DNA of 64,000 nt from Allomyces macrogynus ATCC 38327 (taxonomy: Eukaryota > Blastocladiomycota > Blastocladiomycetes > Blastocladiales > Blastocladiaceae). The position numbers and the translations under genes were made by a program. The notes below the pieces were generated by a model that saw only the letters and a list, made by a program, of their open reading frames with translations, made no database searches and had not been told where the DNA came from. The stretch is from contig GG745333.1 of the NCBI GenBank assembly GCA_000151295.1, positions 1,214,379 through 1,278,378 on the forward strand, in the 5' to 3' direction. Below are positions 43,002 to 55,510 of the stretch, one piece after another. The first letter of the stretch is position 1. Every line of letters begins with the position of its first letter.

Positions 43002-44559
43002 CTATGCCGACAGTGGTGCCCCGGCCGCCGCGGCCGCCTGCTTCTGCAGGACCTGGTGCTTGATGTAGAATTCGGCCGCCTTGTAACTCGACCGCACGAG
43101 CGGGCCCGACGCCACGTACGCGAACCCCATTTCCTTGGCCACCTTCTCCCAGTGCGCAAACTTGTCCGGGTGCACGTACTCGGAGACCTTCATGTGCTTC
43201 TTGGTCGGGCGCATGTACTGGCCGAGCGTGACCACGTCGACATTATGCTCGCGCAAGTCGCGCAGCGCCTGTTCCACCTCCTCGTCTTTTTCGCCGCACC
43301 CGAGCATGATCGACGTCTTGGTGAGCAACATGGGTTGCGCCTCCTTGGCGCGCTTCAAGACAGCCAGCGATTGCCGGTATTTGGCACGCCGGTCACGCAC
43401 GTAGGGCGTCAGCGCCTCGACGGTTTCAATGTTGTGCGCGTAGACGTCGAGCCCCGATTGGGCGACATGGTCGACGCACGCGAGGTCGCCCTGGTAGTCG
43501 CCCGTCAGGCACTCGACGAGAATCTTCGGGTTCCTAAAATTCGCAGTCAAGCGAGGTTAGATGATTGACCAGGACAACGCGTGATGACAGTAACCGGTGG
43601 ACGTACTTTTGCTTGATGAGCTGCACCGTCTTGGCAAAGTGTGCTGCACCACCGTCGGCCAAATCTGAATTATTGTGGAAATGGTCAACAGACTGGCCAC
43701 ACGAACACGGCGAGTGAACAAAACGCACCATCACGATCGACCGAGGTCAGGACAACGTAATCGAGCCCCCACCGCGAGATCGCTTCGGCCGTGTTCTCGG
43801 GCTCGTCCGGGTCCAATGGCGGCGGCGTCTTGCTCGTCTTGACCGCGCAGAATCGGCACCCGCGCGTGCACGTATCGCCCATCAACTGGAGAGGAATATA
43901 GCATTGCACGATAAGAACAATGCATCTTGACGAGGGATGGCGTTCAGCGCAAAAACGTACCATGATCGTCGCCGTAGCCGTACCCGTCTCGTTGCCACCC
44001 CAGCACTCGCCGACGTTCGGGCACTTGGCCTCCTCGCACACGGTGTGCAGCTTGAGCCCGCGCAAATCCTTCTTGATGCGGTTGTAGTCGGACCCAACGG
44101 GGATGTCGGTCTTGAGCCATTCAGGCAGCCGCACGCTAGTTGTGATGACCGTCAACGTCACATTCCGCGACTGCGCTGATCATGCAATGGAGCGTACTGG
44201 TTCTTTTTTTTGCGCGCGACAATCGCGGCAGCAGGCGACGTCGGTTCGTCGAGTTCGAGCGACTCTTCGAGCGAGAGCTGCGACGGTTGGGTCCCGCTCG
44301 TGACAAAGTCGGCGAGCGACGGGACCTCCTTGAGCTTGGCCTCGAACGCGGCACGCCGCGTCGACGGTTCGGTCGAGTTCATGGCTGGCGTGGAGGAAAG
44401 GAGTCGCGCAGCATTCTGGTTGACGTGCGGCAGGGTCAGGCACGACGTGAAGCGAGCTGCGGCAGCGGCAGCAAGAGTCGGGGCACTTACCCATGCAGCG
44501 GCACGGGCGGTGCACGCGGTCCTCGACGTTGCGGTGCGGATAAGGGGCGTCGCAAACAT
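43002..44559 (-). CDS. LIP5: Lipoyl synthase, mitochondrial (LIAS/LIP5)
   Basis: Radical-SAM enzyme that inserts two sulfurs into the octanoyl group of lipoate-dependent enzymes in mitochondria. Five exons: 44559-44198, 44135-43961, 43885-43729, 43664-43607 and 43533-43002. All phases agree, giving 427 aa. The N-terminus is an Arg/Ala/Thr-rich presequence ([20 protein letters not shown]). Catalytic features are the auxiliary-cluster motif [12 protein letters not shown], the radical-SAM motif CTRGCRFC, the segments [20 protein letters not shown] and [20 protein letters not shown], and the C-terminal Ser ligand motif VRSSY. Start chosen as the first ATG of the presequence frame. It is divergent from the Mg transporter gene. 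Confidence 0.97.
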
Positions 44560-45151
44560 GGTGCTGGCCTTGATGCGCTGGTTGATGCTGTGGTTGCTGG
44601 ATAAGAGCGAGAGTTGGTGCTGCTGCTGGTTCTTGAGGCCGTCGTCTTCCACGGAGGCGCCGTGTTGATTCGATTGCAGCGAGTTTGCACGGCACGCGTC
44701 GGGTGGAGAGATCGCGCACGGTTGTGTGCTTGCTGCTGGCTGGCCGAACAAGGCCGATGCAAAAAGGTGCAAATGGTTGGGGGAGGATGCCGGTGGACGG
44801 GGATCAAGCGATGCCCGTGGCCGCATTCGGGCAGCGCAGGTGGCCCACGAAGCACACGATGACTGATCCGATTCTGGATCATTCTCGCGTGACTTGCGGT
44901 GGGGAGGACTGTGGCGCAGCACATCGAAGCAGCCCTTGCTTCGTGAGAATCAGCACGTGCTCACCTGGAAAGGCGTCAGCTGGCTCACCAACCCGCCACC
45001 GCCCAAGCAGCCAGCGCGTCTCCATTCAGCTTTCAGCTCCTGGTTCGGTCCACGCCGTCAACGTCAACGAAGCAGACACGGTCACAGCCCCACAACATCG
45101 ACAGCACCCTCTTTATTCGCACCCGCCAGCACCAGCACGACACTCTCCACC
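44560..45151. promoter_or_regulatory. Divergent promoter region, LIP5 / Mg transporter
   Basis: 592 bp between two divergent starts. Open frames here extend from the flanking exons and lack protein-like content. No TATA box is evident. Confidence 0.4.
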
Positions 45152-46496
45152 ATGCGCGCCATCGACTCGGCGCTCCGTTCCCGGCCCACGTCGCGGTCAC
45201 AATCGCCACGGCGCCCGCACTACACGCACGCTCCCTTGCTCGACCCGGACTCGCAAACATTGCCAGCCGCATCTACACGCGTTCTCGACGACCATGACTA
45301 CGATCACGGCCGAGGAACGCCCGCCCTGTCGGACCTGCACGACGACGACGCTCTCTTGCCGCCTGCGTGGACCCGAGATAGCGACGACGACCACGAACGC
45401 GGCCGGCACGCTCAATCATCGCAATTCTCGTCGTCAACTCGCAAACTCGATGCGGAGCGGCGCACACATTACCGCCCACCGCTGCGCGCATCGCCCACGT
45501 CCTACGAACTCGACACGCTATATATTAACGAGGGCGAGCCCAGCAGCCATTTACACGCCCACGGCCGAGCACCACTGGGTGGAGGCGACGTGCCCAACCA
45601 GATCACGGCGGCTGCCGCTGCGCTGATGGTGCAAGGCCCGACTGAACTCGAGTTTCTGCAAATCTTGCTCGACCCGTCGTTTTCGCGACACGACCTGCAC
45701 TTGCTAGTTGGCAGCCGCGTCCAACAGCTGATTCGCAACGACGACGCAGGACGGTTGCGCAAAATGTCGCCGCTTTCGCTCGCGCTGCGCCGGTTACCGG
45801 CCATCATGTTGACGGTGGCCCTCGAAATGGGGGTGGGGGCCATGGTCGGCACATTTGGGACGATTTTGGAAAAGCACGTCGTGCTCGTCAATTTCATGCC
45901 CATGATCTCGAGTATTTGTGGTACGTTGCGCTTTTGGGGGCCGACACCCTTGCTGCGACATCACTGACCTGCAACACGTTTGCCAGGCAACATTGGGCTC
46001 CAGTCGTCGACGTCTACCCTTCGCGCTCTTGCAACGGGCCACGCATCGCACACGTCATGGTCGAGCATCGCGTCTGCATTGCTTCGCGAAACCGTCGCCA
46101 CGTTTTTCCTCGGCATCTTGCTATGCGCCGGGTTGCTTGGAACAGTGTCTCTATGGACGAACAGTTTGCGCATGGGTCTCGGTACGTGATTGCCCGTGTT
46201 TTCCTCCTTGTCGAGCGCCAAGACTCACGCACGGCCGATAGTTGCCGGATCAAGTATTCTATTGTCGGCCGCAAGCGCTGGCCTCATGGGCTCGGTCGCA
46301 CCTTTATTCTTCAAGTCCATTGGGCTGGACCCAGCGGTTTGTGCCGGACCATTAGGTGCGCACGTTCGCCGTCTCGCTCTTTCCCGACCGGCGCCACGCT
46401 GACGCCTGCTTCCCTTGCCCCGACGTAGAAACGGCGGTCCAAGATCTGACAGGCATCTCCATTTACCTGGGCATGGCGAGGTTACTGTTGACATGA
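45152..46496 (+). CDS. MgtE/SLC41-type magnesium transporter
   Basis: Divalent-cation (Mg2+) transporter of the SLC41/MgtE membrane-domain family. Exons 45152-45920, 45987-46181, 46242-46355 and 46429-46496 join at phase 1 each time, giving 381 aa. Residues 1 to about 190 are acidic, hydrophilic and cytosolic in character. The membrane domain begins LRRLPAIMLTVALEMGVGAM, then ILEKHVVLVNFMPMISSICG followed by the signature GNIGLQSSTSTLRALATGHA. Further spans are TVATFFLGILLCAGLLGTV and SILLSAASAGLMGSVAPLFF, and a last span ends the protein (LTGISIYLGMARLLLT). One MgtE domain is present; most SLC41 proteins have two, so it probably dimerises or the duplication is ancestral-state or lost. Confidence 0.9.
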
Positions 46497-46571
46497 ATGC
46501 ATCGCGCCTTGCCAAAACACTTGGAGTGGAGACACCGCTTTGCATTTCCACCCTCGTCCCACGCCATCCAG

Positions 46572-48354
46572 TCAAGTCTGCTGCTCCAACACCGCGCGCC
46601 GCAACTCCTGCAGCGGGTCCACCGGCAACTCCTTCATGACCTGCTCGAGCCGTCCCAACACCTGCGTCTTGCGCGTGAGCGCCTCGACCTGCACCCGCAA
46701 CGCAGCCACTTCCGCCCTTGCGGCCTCCACCTCCTGCACCCTCGCCCGCTCGCGCTTCTCGGCCTCGACCGCGCGCTCCTTGACTTTCATCACCTCGCAT
46801 CGCGCGTCCGCAACCTCGGCACGTAAATGCGCCGCTGTCTCGGCCTCGTGGTCCGCCCGATCGCGTTCCGAGGCCACATCGTCGCCCAACTTCATTTCCT
46901 TCGCCTCGGCCGCAGCCAACTTGTCGCGACTCTGCGTGAGCGCCGTGTCCCGCTGCACCGCCGCGGCTTTCAGCGCGTCCACCTCGTCCATAAGTTGACG
47001 CACCGTCTGTGCGAGTTGTTCGGCGTTGGTCGATTTCGCGGCCAGGTCCGCGGCGTGGGTTTGGTGGGCACGGGCGACGTCAGCGTCGGCCGTGGCGGCG
47101 CGCGATGCGAGTTTGGCTGCGTCCTGCATCAGGTCCCGCACTTCGGCCTCGTACCGCTTGAGTAAGTCGGCGTCGTGCGCGCGCGCCATGGTCAGGTGCC
47201 GCACTTCGGCGGTCAGTTTGGCACGGTCCGCGTCAGCGTCCTTGAGCTGCTGGTGGACCGCGGCAAGGTCGTGTAGTTGCCGGTCCTTCGTCTCGATTTG
47301 CGACTAGATCAGCACAACGCAATCAGCTCTTGGACGGGCGCCTTGTCCACCCTAAAATGCCATCCATACCTTGAGCGCCGTAATCATCGCATGCAAGTCG
47401 CCCTGAATCGCTTTGCCCTTTTCCTCGCGCGCGACCACAACCGCCAAATCCCCCGCGACCTTGGCCAACTGCGCCTGGCCCTGCGCGACCGTCTGCTGCA
47501 CGGTCTCGAGCTGCTGCTTTTGCCGCGCGAGTGCTGCCGTCAGGCGCTGGATTTCATTGTCCTTAGCCTCGAGCGCGACTTCGTGATCGACCGCGATTTT
47601 GCGCGCGTCGTCGCGTAGTTGCGTGATTTCGGTTTCGAGCGACTTGATTTGCGCGGTGAGCGTCAGAATGCGCGCGTCGAGCGTGTGCGCGTCGCGGTGT
47701 GCGTCGGCGAGCGCGGATTTGGCCTGGTCCAGTTGTTCTTCGTAGGTCTAGTGGTCGGTGGAGGGCGTCAGGGACTTGCGGTGAGGGTTGGTAAGGATCA
47801 GAGAGCAGGAAACGCACATTGCGCAGCGTGACGAGATCGGCTTCGGCCTCCTTGACGGTCGTCGTCTTGTTGTTCCTCCTGGAGTGGAAACCACCTAGTA
47901 AGTGAAGCGGGACATGACCCGTATCGGCGACAAGGAAGACAGCCACGCACAAGAACCGCGTCTCGAGCTCGAGGAGGTAGATTTGCTGCTGCAAGCTCTT
48001 GACCTGGTCGTCGGGCGCCTTTTTACACACGCTAGACGGGGCCGACTTGGTGGTCGGTTTGGCCCTGTTGAAGTAAATTACCCATCAATTTTCGAGATAT
48101 TGAGCCTCTCGCGTCCCCGGCTTGGATTAGACATCCCAACGAGAGATCAGGTGTGCCATAAACACGATGGTCGTTCACCCACCTACCCTGCGACCTCCTT
48201 TTTAGCTTGACCAAACTTGCCGCTTGCGCCTAAAGATGACATCCATTCAGTCGGCAACTCGGAAATCGTGCAATTTGGTGTGCGGCTCGTTGTTACCGGG
48301 GAACACGGTGCCTCGAACCGGGCCGCGGTTGGGGAACCCGCCGGGATTCATCAT
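46572..48354 (-). CDS. Long coiled-coil protein, possibly basal-body associated
   Basis: Unrecognised coiled-coil protein of at least 480 aa in five or more exons. Clear segments, 5' to 3', are KKAPDDQVKSLQQQIYLLEL-ETR (about 48030), NNKTTTVKEAEADLVTLR (about 47870), EEQLDQAKSALADAHRDAHT and onward to DLHAMITALK (about 47740-47375), and SQIETKDRQLHDLAAVHQQL onward to the stop at 46572. Heptads are strong throughout, with no other domain. The proposed start (MMNPGGFPNRGP, ATG 48354) and the two small 5' exons are not fully phase-resolved. The Q-Q-I-Y-L-L-E-L-E-T opening resembles flagellar or centrosomal coiled-coil proteins, but I cannot name a family. Confidence 0.6.
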
Positions 48355-48707
48355 TTGGACAGCGAGATCGCGAGTGCCGATGGACGAGTGCTTGAAAAAT
48401 GACTGCAGCAAGTCGAGAGGCACAGTTTGCGAGTGGGTTGGGCGCGAGCCAGGTCGGCCTCTCGGCCATCCCCGGCGTGCAGATCAAAAGCGAGGCGGAG
48501 GAGGCGTCTCGCGCCTGTCTCACGGCTATCACGGGACCGCGTTGATCGACATGAGAAAGGTGTTCCGCTGCCCTTGACCTCGCCGGCGCCGCGCTGTGCA
48601 GGCCCCGCCGCTGCAGCTGCACGTCTCGAGCCGTTTCCGCTCGCCGTCTCCTCCCGGCTCCTCGCAACGCAACCTGCTCAAGTCATTTCGCCCCGCCTCG
48701 CAACGCC
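48355..48707. other. Spacer with short ORF
   Basis: Divergent spacer between the coiled-coil gene and a small + strand gene. A 48-codon ORF starts at 48399 (MTAASREAQFASGLGASQ); it may be chance or part of the downstream 5' UTR. Confidence 0.35.
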
Positions 48708-49318
48708 ATGGCGCTGCACCCACCATTTGTTCGCGAAGGGCCGCCGTCGCCTTCTGCCGCGGCCAGTCGCGGTCAACCAGGTCCACCCGTCGGCGAGTTC
48801 CTTCCCGTTTCCAAGCTGCAACGCGACATGAAAGCACGCCTCGACTCCGCCAGCCGATCCGGCGCGGCAGCACCCAAGCTCATTTCACGGCCTCGTCCAT
48901 TATCCGCCGCCAAGGACTATTCCGTCATGAACGGGTTCGTGCGCGTGCAGCGCAACCAGCTACGCACTGCGGGGCGACCTCATCGGTTTGCCTCGGGATC
49001 GCTCGGCACCCTCCACGTGCGTCTGTGTTATCGGAATCATGGTGGGGAGCACGTTGAACTGACCTAATCGTTCGCCTACCAGAAACTGCACCGACAACCG
49101 GCCACGCGACGCCAATTGGGGTGGAGAGCTTTCACCTACACGACACCGAGCGCACCATGCCGTCGCGGATCCCCACGATCGCGACGTTTCGATTCGCCCC
49201 CAGTTCCCCAGTGCCGCCAGGCGAGTACTCGCCCGCGCAACTCGGCGCGATGCTCGACCACGGCCTGGCGGGACTCGAAGCCTTTTCGCACATTCTCGAT
49301 CTCGACTTGTTCAAATAA
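48708..49318 (+). CDS. Hypothetical protein, 182 aa
   Basis: Two exons, 48708-49020 and 49083-49318, joined at phase 1 (GTCTGT..CCAG, 62 nt). The protein has a Pro/Ser-rich N-terminus (HPPFVREGPPSPSAAASRGQ), a basic middle (SKLQRDMKARLDSAS; KDYSVMNGFVRVQRNQ) and a C-terminus ending YSPAQLGAMLDHGLAGLEAF then SHILDLDLFK. No domain or targeting signal is recognised. The chosen splice preserves a natural reading to the stop; skipping it gives an unnatural basic frame. Confidence 0.5.
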
Positions 49319-49529
49319 GACTAGTGGTTTATTCAACCGGGAAGGCACGACCAGGAGGGGGAGAGATGGAGGGGGAAACGAACGAACACACCCAAACCGA
49401 AACAAGAGAAAAAAATGAGAACGCACACCGACAGTATGGTTGGGTAAATCCAGCATCAACAACGAGCCAATCCAATCCAAACAAACCAAAAACGTTCAAA
49501 AACACAAACCCATCGCCACAGCTCGCCTT

Positions 49530-52500
49530 TTACATCGACGCCAGGTACCCGTCCATGTTATACTCGTCGTCATACTGCTGCTGCGCGAGCTCATCGAGCG
49601 ACTCGAGCGCGACCGCGGCCGCGGCCGCACTCGCAGGCGGCTTGGACGCTTTACTGCTCGCCTTGCCGTCCCCGCCGAGCGAAAACAAGTCGAGCACCTG
49701 GTCAGTATCCATCGTCTCGAGCGCGGCGTTCTGCTGGTTCACGACCTGGCCCGCAATATGCAGCTTGAACCGCTGCAGCCCCATAATCTTCTCCTCAAGC
49801 GTGCCGCGCGTAATCAGGCGGTAGACATTCACGACGCGCTTCTGCCCGAGCCGGTGTGCGCGGTCCATGGCCTGCAAGTCCATCATTGGGTTCCAGTCGT
49901 GCTCGACAAAAATCACCGTGTCGGCGCCCGTCAAGTTGAGCCCAAGCCCACCGGCCGACGTGGTCAGGAGCAGGACGTCGATACTCGGATCGTCGTTGAA
50001 TTTCTGCACGAGCCCGTGCCGCAGGTTGCGGTCGGTCTGCCCGTCGAGCCGCAGGTACGAGACGGTCGGCAAGTGCTTGCGGAACAGGTCGTGCTCGATC
50101 AAGTCGAGCGTCTGCCGCATCTGGCAGAAGATGAGCACGCGGTGCGGCGCGATCGGATCGGCCGAGACCGACGCAGCCGCAGCCGCGGCCGACGGTTCTT
50201 CAGCGACGCCGATCCCGCAATCTTGCAGCAACTGCTTGAGCGCCTGCAATTTGGGCGCCTGGTCGAGGCCGTGCAAGTGCGGGTCGGCAGCCAACTTGGC
50301 CGCGTCGGGTACCGTGTGCCCCGCGGCCGACTGCAAGTAGAGGAGCGGGTGGTTGGCGATCCTGCGCATCGCGTGCAGCGACTGGAACACGTGCTGCCTT
50401 TGCGCGAGCTCGGCCGACTCAATCACCTGCTGGTAGAGTCGCCTCTGCAACGGCGTCAAGTCGCAGTAGTGGTCCTGGATGATCTTGGGCGGCAAATCGT
50501 GCAGCACGTCCTCCTTGAGTCGGCGCAGCAGGAACGGGAGCACCTGCCGGTGCAGCGACTCGAGTGCGGCCAACCCCGCAGCCTGCGCGGCCGACGATTT
50601 CTTGGCGTCGCGCGATGCGAGAATCGGGCGCGCGTACCGCTCGTTGAACTGGTGCTCGGTCCCCAAAAAGCCGGGCATCAAAAAGTCGAACAGCGACCAC
50701 AGTTCCAGGACATTGTTCTGGATCGGCGTGCCCGACAAAATCAGCCGGTGCCGCGCCTGCACTTGCTTGACGGCCTTGGTCGTCTTGGTCTTGCCGTTGC
50801 GAATCACATGGCCTTCGTCAAGCACGCAGTACTCGAATTGCCGGCCCGCAAACACGTCAATGTCGTTGCGCAGCGTGTCGTACGACGTGATGATGACCGA
50901 GAACGAGTCGAGCTGGTCGACGAGCTTGCGCCGTTCCGGCACGCTTCCCGCATAGCACACCGGGTTCAAGTTGGTCGTGTACCGCAGAATCTCGTGGTGC
51001 CAGTGACCCGTGAGCGTCGGCGGGCACACGACCAACGACGTGCACTTGCGCTGCTTCCCAACCGCGTGGTGGTGGCTCGCCATGACCGTGATCGACTGCA
51101 ACGTCTTGCCGAGCCCCATGTCGTCACACAAGATGCCGTGCAGCTGGTACCGGTTCAAGAACATCATCCAGTTGATGCCGTCCTGCTGGTACTTGCGCAG
51201 CTCGGCCTTGATCTCGACGGGCACGTGGTAGGGCTCGACCGTGCTCGTGCCAAGCAACTGGCCAATAAATTGCCGCTCCGATTGCCGCTGCGCGACCAGC
51301 TCTGCCGGGAAGTCCGGCGGGTCCGGAATTCCTTCCTCGAGCGGCACGAGCTGGATCAGTGCCGCAAAACTGTTGGTCACCAACCGCCGCACCGCGTCTT
51401 CGAAATCGCTCATGGCGCCCATGAGCGGCACCACCAGGAAAATAATGTACGGCAAAATCTCGTGCCCGAGCTGCGTGACAATATGGTAGAGCGCCTCGGC
51501 GACACCCTGCCGCGCCGTGGGTGCCGTCGCGTCGCCGAGCTTCGGCAACAGGACGCGAATCACATGCAGCATGGCCCCACTCGGTACGGCGCGCGTCATG
51601 GCCGCGATTGTCTTGGCGGCCATGTGCCGGATCACGGCGAGCGGGTGCGCAAGCAGCGGTGAGACACGCTCGAGCTGGGCGAGCAAGAAAATGTGCACGC
51701 CGGGCGTCACGTACTGCGCGAGCGTCAAGTTGACTTGCAGGGCATCGACGAGCGTCTGCGCTGCTTCGTCGGCCGTATTTGCAAGCAACTGCGCGTCGTC
51801 GGGCACGGGTAGGGCCGCGAGCTTGGTCAGGACCGGCAACCGCGTCAGCAACTGGTCGGCAAACTCGGCGCACACGTGTCGCAAAACATGATCGGCGCCG
51901 CGGTGCATGATCACACCTGCATTCACTCCATCCGCGGCCACGGGGATCCCGTACGCATCCACGACCTCGTCCCCAGCGGCATTGCCCGACTTCTTCCGGC
52001 GGCGATCCACATTCTCCTCGGCCTCGGCTTCGCGCTGCAAGATTGCGAGCGTCATGTTCCCCGCCGTCTCCTTGTGCATAGCCACGACCGGCGTCGTGTC
52101 CGGGTCCGAGCACAGCAGCACCACGACATTACCGATGATCTTGACATTCACCTGCTTGCCCTCGCACTGGCGCACAAGCTTGGCAATCGCGCGCGCCGCC
52201 AGTTGCTGCAACTCGTCATTCTCCTCGGTCTTAAGCGACGCTGTGAGTGCGCGGACGATCGGGTTCAGTTTCGGCGGGAGCGCCTCGAGCGAAATCAGCG
52301 CTGCGGCCAAATTCGCGTGCACGCGGGTATCGAGCAGGGCATCAAGCGCCTCGTGATGCGCGAGCGATGCGGCGAGTCCCGCGTGTACCGCGGCCAGTTC
52401 GCGCGCGTGCGCGAGCTCGAATCTGTCGATTGGCGGCACTTTCCCGCCGGTCTCGCGCGTGACGGTCACGCACTCGGCGTAGAGCCGCACGAGCGACTGC

Positions 52501-55500
52501 GCGAGTTCTTGGTACCGCGCGTGCGCGTTCCCGTCGAGCACGAACCGTAATCGGTTGACCATTCTTTCGGGCGCGGCGGTGGTGGGACCGCGCACTGTCC
52601 GCGCCTGCAGAGCAAATTCCTGGATCGTGATCGCGGCCATTTGCCGCTGGAACGCCCAGTCGGCGTCGAGATACTCGGTCAGTTCGACAATCACGGCGTC
52701 CGGGCCAAAGTCCGGGCGCCACGACGCGAGACACTGTCCGAGCGCCGTGGCCGCGAGGAGGCGGCCGTGCTGCACGTCCTTGGCCGAGACGACGCTCAGA
52801 TCCTGCTTGATCATGGCCGCATCGAGTCCGCCCTGGCCCTGGCCCTGGCCCTGGCTGTGCTGCTTGGATTTGCGCGCTGCCGTTGCCGGCACCGCAGCAG
52901 CGGGACTCGACATGGCCGAATCGGCAAACAGAAGCAGACTCTCATCGAGCGGCTGCCCGACGGGCGTAAACACGAGCTGGAACATGGCCTTGAACAGCGG
53001 TCCAAACAATGGCGGGATCGCGCCCTGCGGCTCGAGGTACGCGACGAGCGCCTGCCAGAGGACCATGGTCGCATCGAGCACGTTGCGCATTTCCTCGAGC
53101 AAGAAGTTCTGAAACACGTGTCGAATCAGCTCGTGCCGGATCCACCACGTCTCTTGCCGCGGCGGGACCGTGCGCTCAATCGCCATGAAACTCGTGACCG
53201 TGCGCACGGCCGCATGCCGCACGCACGACAAGGGGTGCCGGAAAAACTTGTAGAGTCGTGGCACGAGCACGGCGAGCGGCAACAAGTGCTGCGAGTTGGT
53301 ACCCGGTTGCGGGATCAGCACGTCCGTGACTTGCTTGTGTTCGGCAAGCGCCGCGACCAAGTCCATGACCGACGACGACGATGCCGACAGGTCATCGCAT
53401 CCGTCGAGACAGTGGCACAGGATATTAAGCAGGTGGGAGAGCTGTTCGGCGACGCGGTCGCCACGAGCTTGCCCGTGATGGGCAACAGCGTCGACGAGGC
53501 GATCGCGCGCACGTCATCGTCCGGGTGCTGCAATCCACGTAAAATCACGTCCAGGCTCGGCGGGAACAACAGGTCCGTCAAGTCGGCACGCACGGCGAGC
53601 ACGTACTTGATCCCGAGAAACGACGACAATTGCATCGACCACGGGTCCGACGTGCCGCCATTCCCGCTCGCATGCGCCGCCTTCGCCCCCGGCTGCTGCG
53701 CCGTCGACTCGACCATTTGAATCAAGTGCGAGTGCACGTGCGCCACGTCGTCGGGCTGCAAGTGCTTGACGAGCGCGCCGAGCGCCTGCGCGCACGACTC
53801 GCGCACGGGCACAATCACCGTGTCGCCAAGAAAGTCGCTGAACCGATCGCGGCACAATACGCGCAGCAGGTGCGCAACGAGGTGGTGCAGGTACCGCCGG
53901 TTGAGCAGCGTGTTGTCGTGCGGGCTCACGTTGGCAAGCATGCCGGCCCACGGACCTTGGCTCTTGAGCAAGTCGCGCAGACCAATCGCGGCGCCGTGGC
54001 GCACTTCCCAGACCGCATCGCACAGGTCGTGCGCGAGCAAGTCGCACAGCGCCTGGAACGGCCATTGGTGCGCCGGGTCGCTGGCCACGGCGGAGCTCGC
54101 AGGGGCGTCGGCGCTAGCGGCAGCAGCATCCAGGTCGGTTTTCGGCTTGAAGCTGATCACGACCTTGGTCTCGTCTGCCGGTGGCGGCACAGCGGCAGCC
54201 GCCGCCGCCGCAGCGAGTGGTGGTGGTGGTGGCGGCGGTGCAACAGGCAACTGGCTCGCCGACGCCGACGCCGTGGGCGACGTGTCCACCGACTCGACCG
54301 CGTCCATGTCCATATCCATATCCGCCTCCGGGTCGGGCTTCACGATCGACTTGACCGTTCGTGCACGCTTGGCCGGTCGCGTCGGAGTCGACTGGACCCA
54401 TCTCGGCGCATTGAGCACGGTCGGTGGTGGCGTGCTGCTGCTGGCCATGTCGAGCATCGACGACGACGATTTTTTCAGGACCTTGAGCTTGCGCTTGATC
54501 TTGTTCTTTTCGCGCGCGCTCAGTGCCGGATCCTCGAGCGCGGCTTCAAGCGAGGCCACGTCGTCGCCGCCCGTGCTGTTGTTACTGCCGCCGCAGCCGT
54601 TTGCCGCGGCTGTCTTGGGCGTCGTCGGGGACCGACCGGGCGGGTCCGATGGCGGTTGTGGCGGCGGCGGCGGCGAGCTGGACGGTAACGACGGTGCGCT
54701 GACCCAGCTGGCGCGCGCGGCGCGCTTGCCCGGTCGAGTGCTCCGTGTCGACGTGGCCGTCGCTGTCGTCGTCGTTGCTGCTGCTGCCGGTACCGGCTGG
54801 GCCGACGCTGGTGCCGTGCCATTCGCGGCCGTCGATCCCGGTTCGGGCGCAAGAATCGACGCGGTCACTAAACACCACCACGACCACGTGCGAACACCCA
54901 GATCAATGAAATGAACTTGCTTGCTTGCCTGCACTCTGATCCGCCGCCTGCATGACGTACCGTCCGCAGCCATTTCGGCCGACCCCAATCCCAATCGCGA
55001 CATCAAAAACTGGCGCTGCGCGGCATGATCGGGCTCGCCTGCGGCGCGCGGCGCGTCGTGCGCGTTCCTACCGCCCGCGAGCAGGACAGGTCCGGACGCA
55101 AGCGCCGCAGCGACATTGAACCTCGGTTCGAGCACCGCCCATGTGCGCCCGTGCGCGACCGCCTGCGCGTCAAGGCACGTTCCTGCCCCCGATACCGCAG
55201 CGACATAGTCTTCAGCCGCGGGCGTGGCCGTCAAGTCGGTCCAAGTGCCGGCCGTGGTCTTGGCAATCGCCTCGAGCGTCGCGCCCGCGGCCGACCGCGT
55301 GTCCCAGTGCTTGGACCGTAGGTACGGCAACAGACGGCGTAACAGACCGGGCAGCGGGTGGTGCCGCGCGGCAGCGGCGATCTGGGTGGCCGCCGCCTGG
55401 CGCAACGCCGCAGTCGACCCGGTGTCGAGCAGCTGGAAGAGCCGGTCGAGCCGCGAGGTCTTGGCGCCGCCGCCGGTCGTCGAGGGCAGCGCCGCGGCGG

Positions 55501-55510
55501 CGTCGGCCAT
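49530..55510 (-). CDS. MOT1: TBP-associated Swi2/Snf2 ATPase MOT1 (BTAF1)
   Basis: Removes TATA-binding protein from DNA using ATP. Exons 55510-54961 and 54867-49530 flank an intron of 93 nt (GTACGT..TTTAG); total about 1960 aa, against 1850-1870 in yeast and human. The N-terminal HEAT array starts SRLDRLFQLLDTGSTAALRQ. A disordered basic/Pro insert follows, then more HEAT repeats. The ATPase has Walker A DDMGLGKT, the box LDEGH, SGTPIQNN, and the C-lobe motifs LLLTTSAGGLGLNLTGADTV and AMDRAHRLGQKRVVNVYRLI. The two halves lie in different frames: near 53450, ITGKLVATA passes to VAEQLSHLLNILCH only with a one-base shift. MOT1 is essential in yeast, so this is probably an assembly error. Confidence 0.93.

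Noticed and set aside
44477..44510. GTAAGT..GCAG segment (34 nt) inside the LIP5 presequence as an intron.
   Set aside because: Splicing it breaks the frame, and the unspliced reading gives a normal presequence.
49440..51662. A 740-codon + strand ORF opposite MOT1.
   Set aside because: It mirrors the MOT1 codons in reverse complement and lacks any domain, a typical GC-rich antisense ORF.
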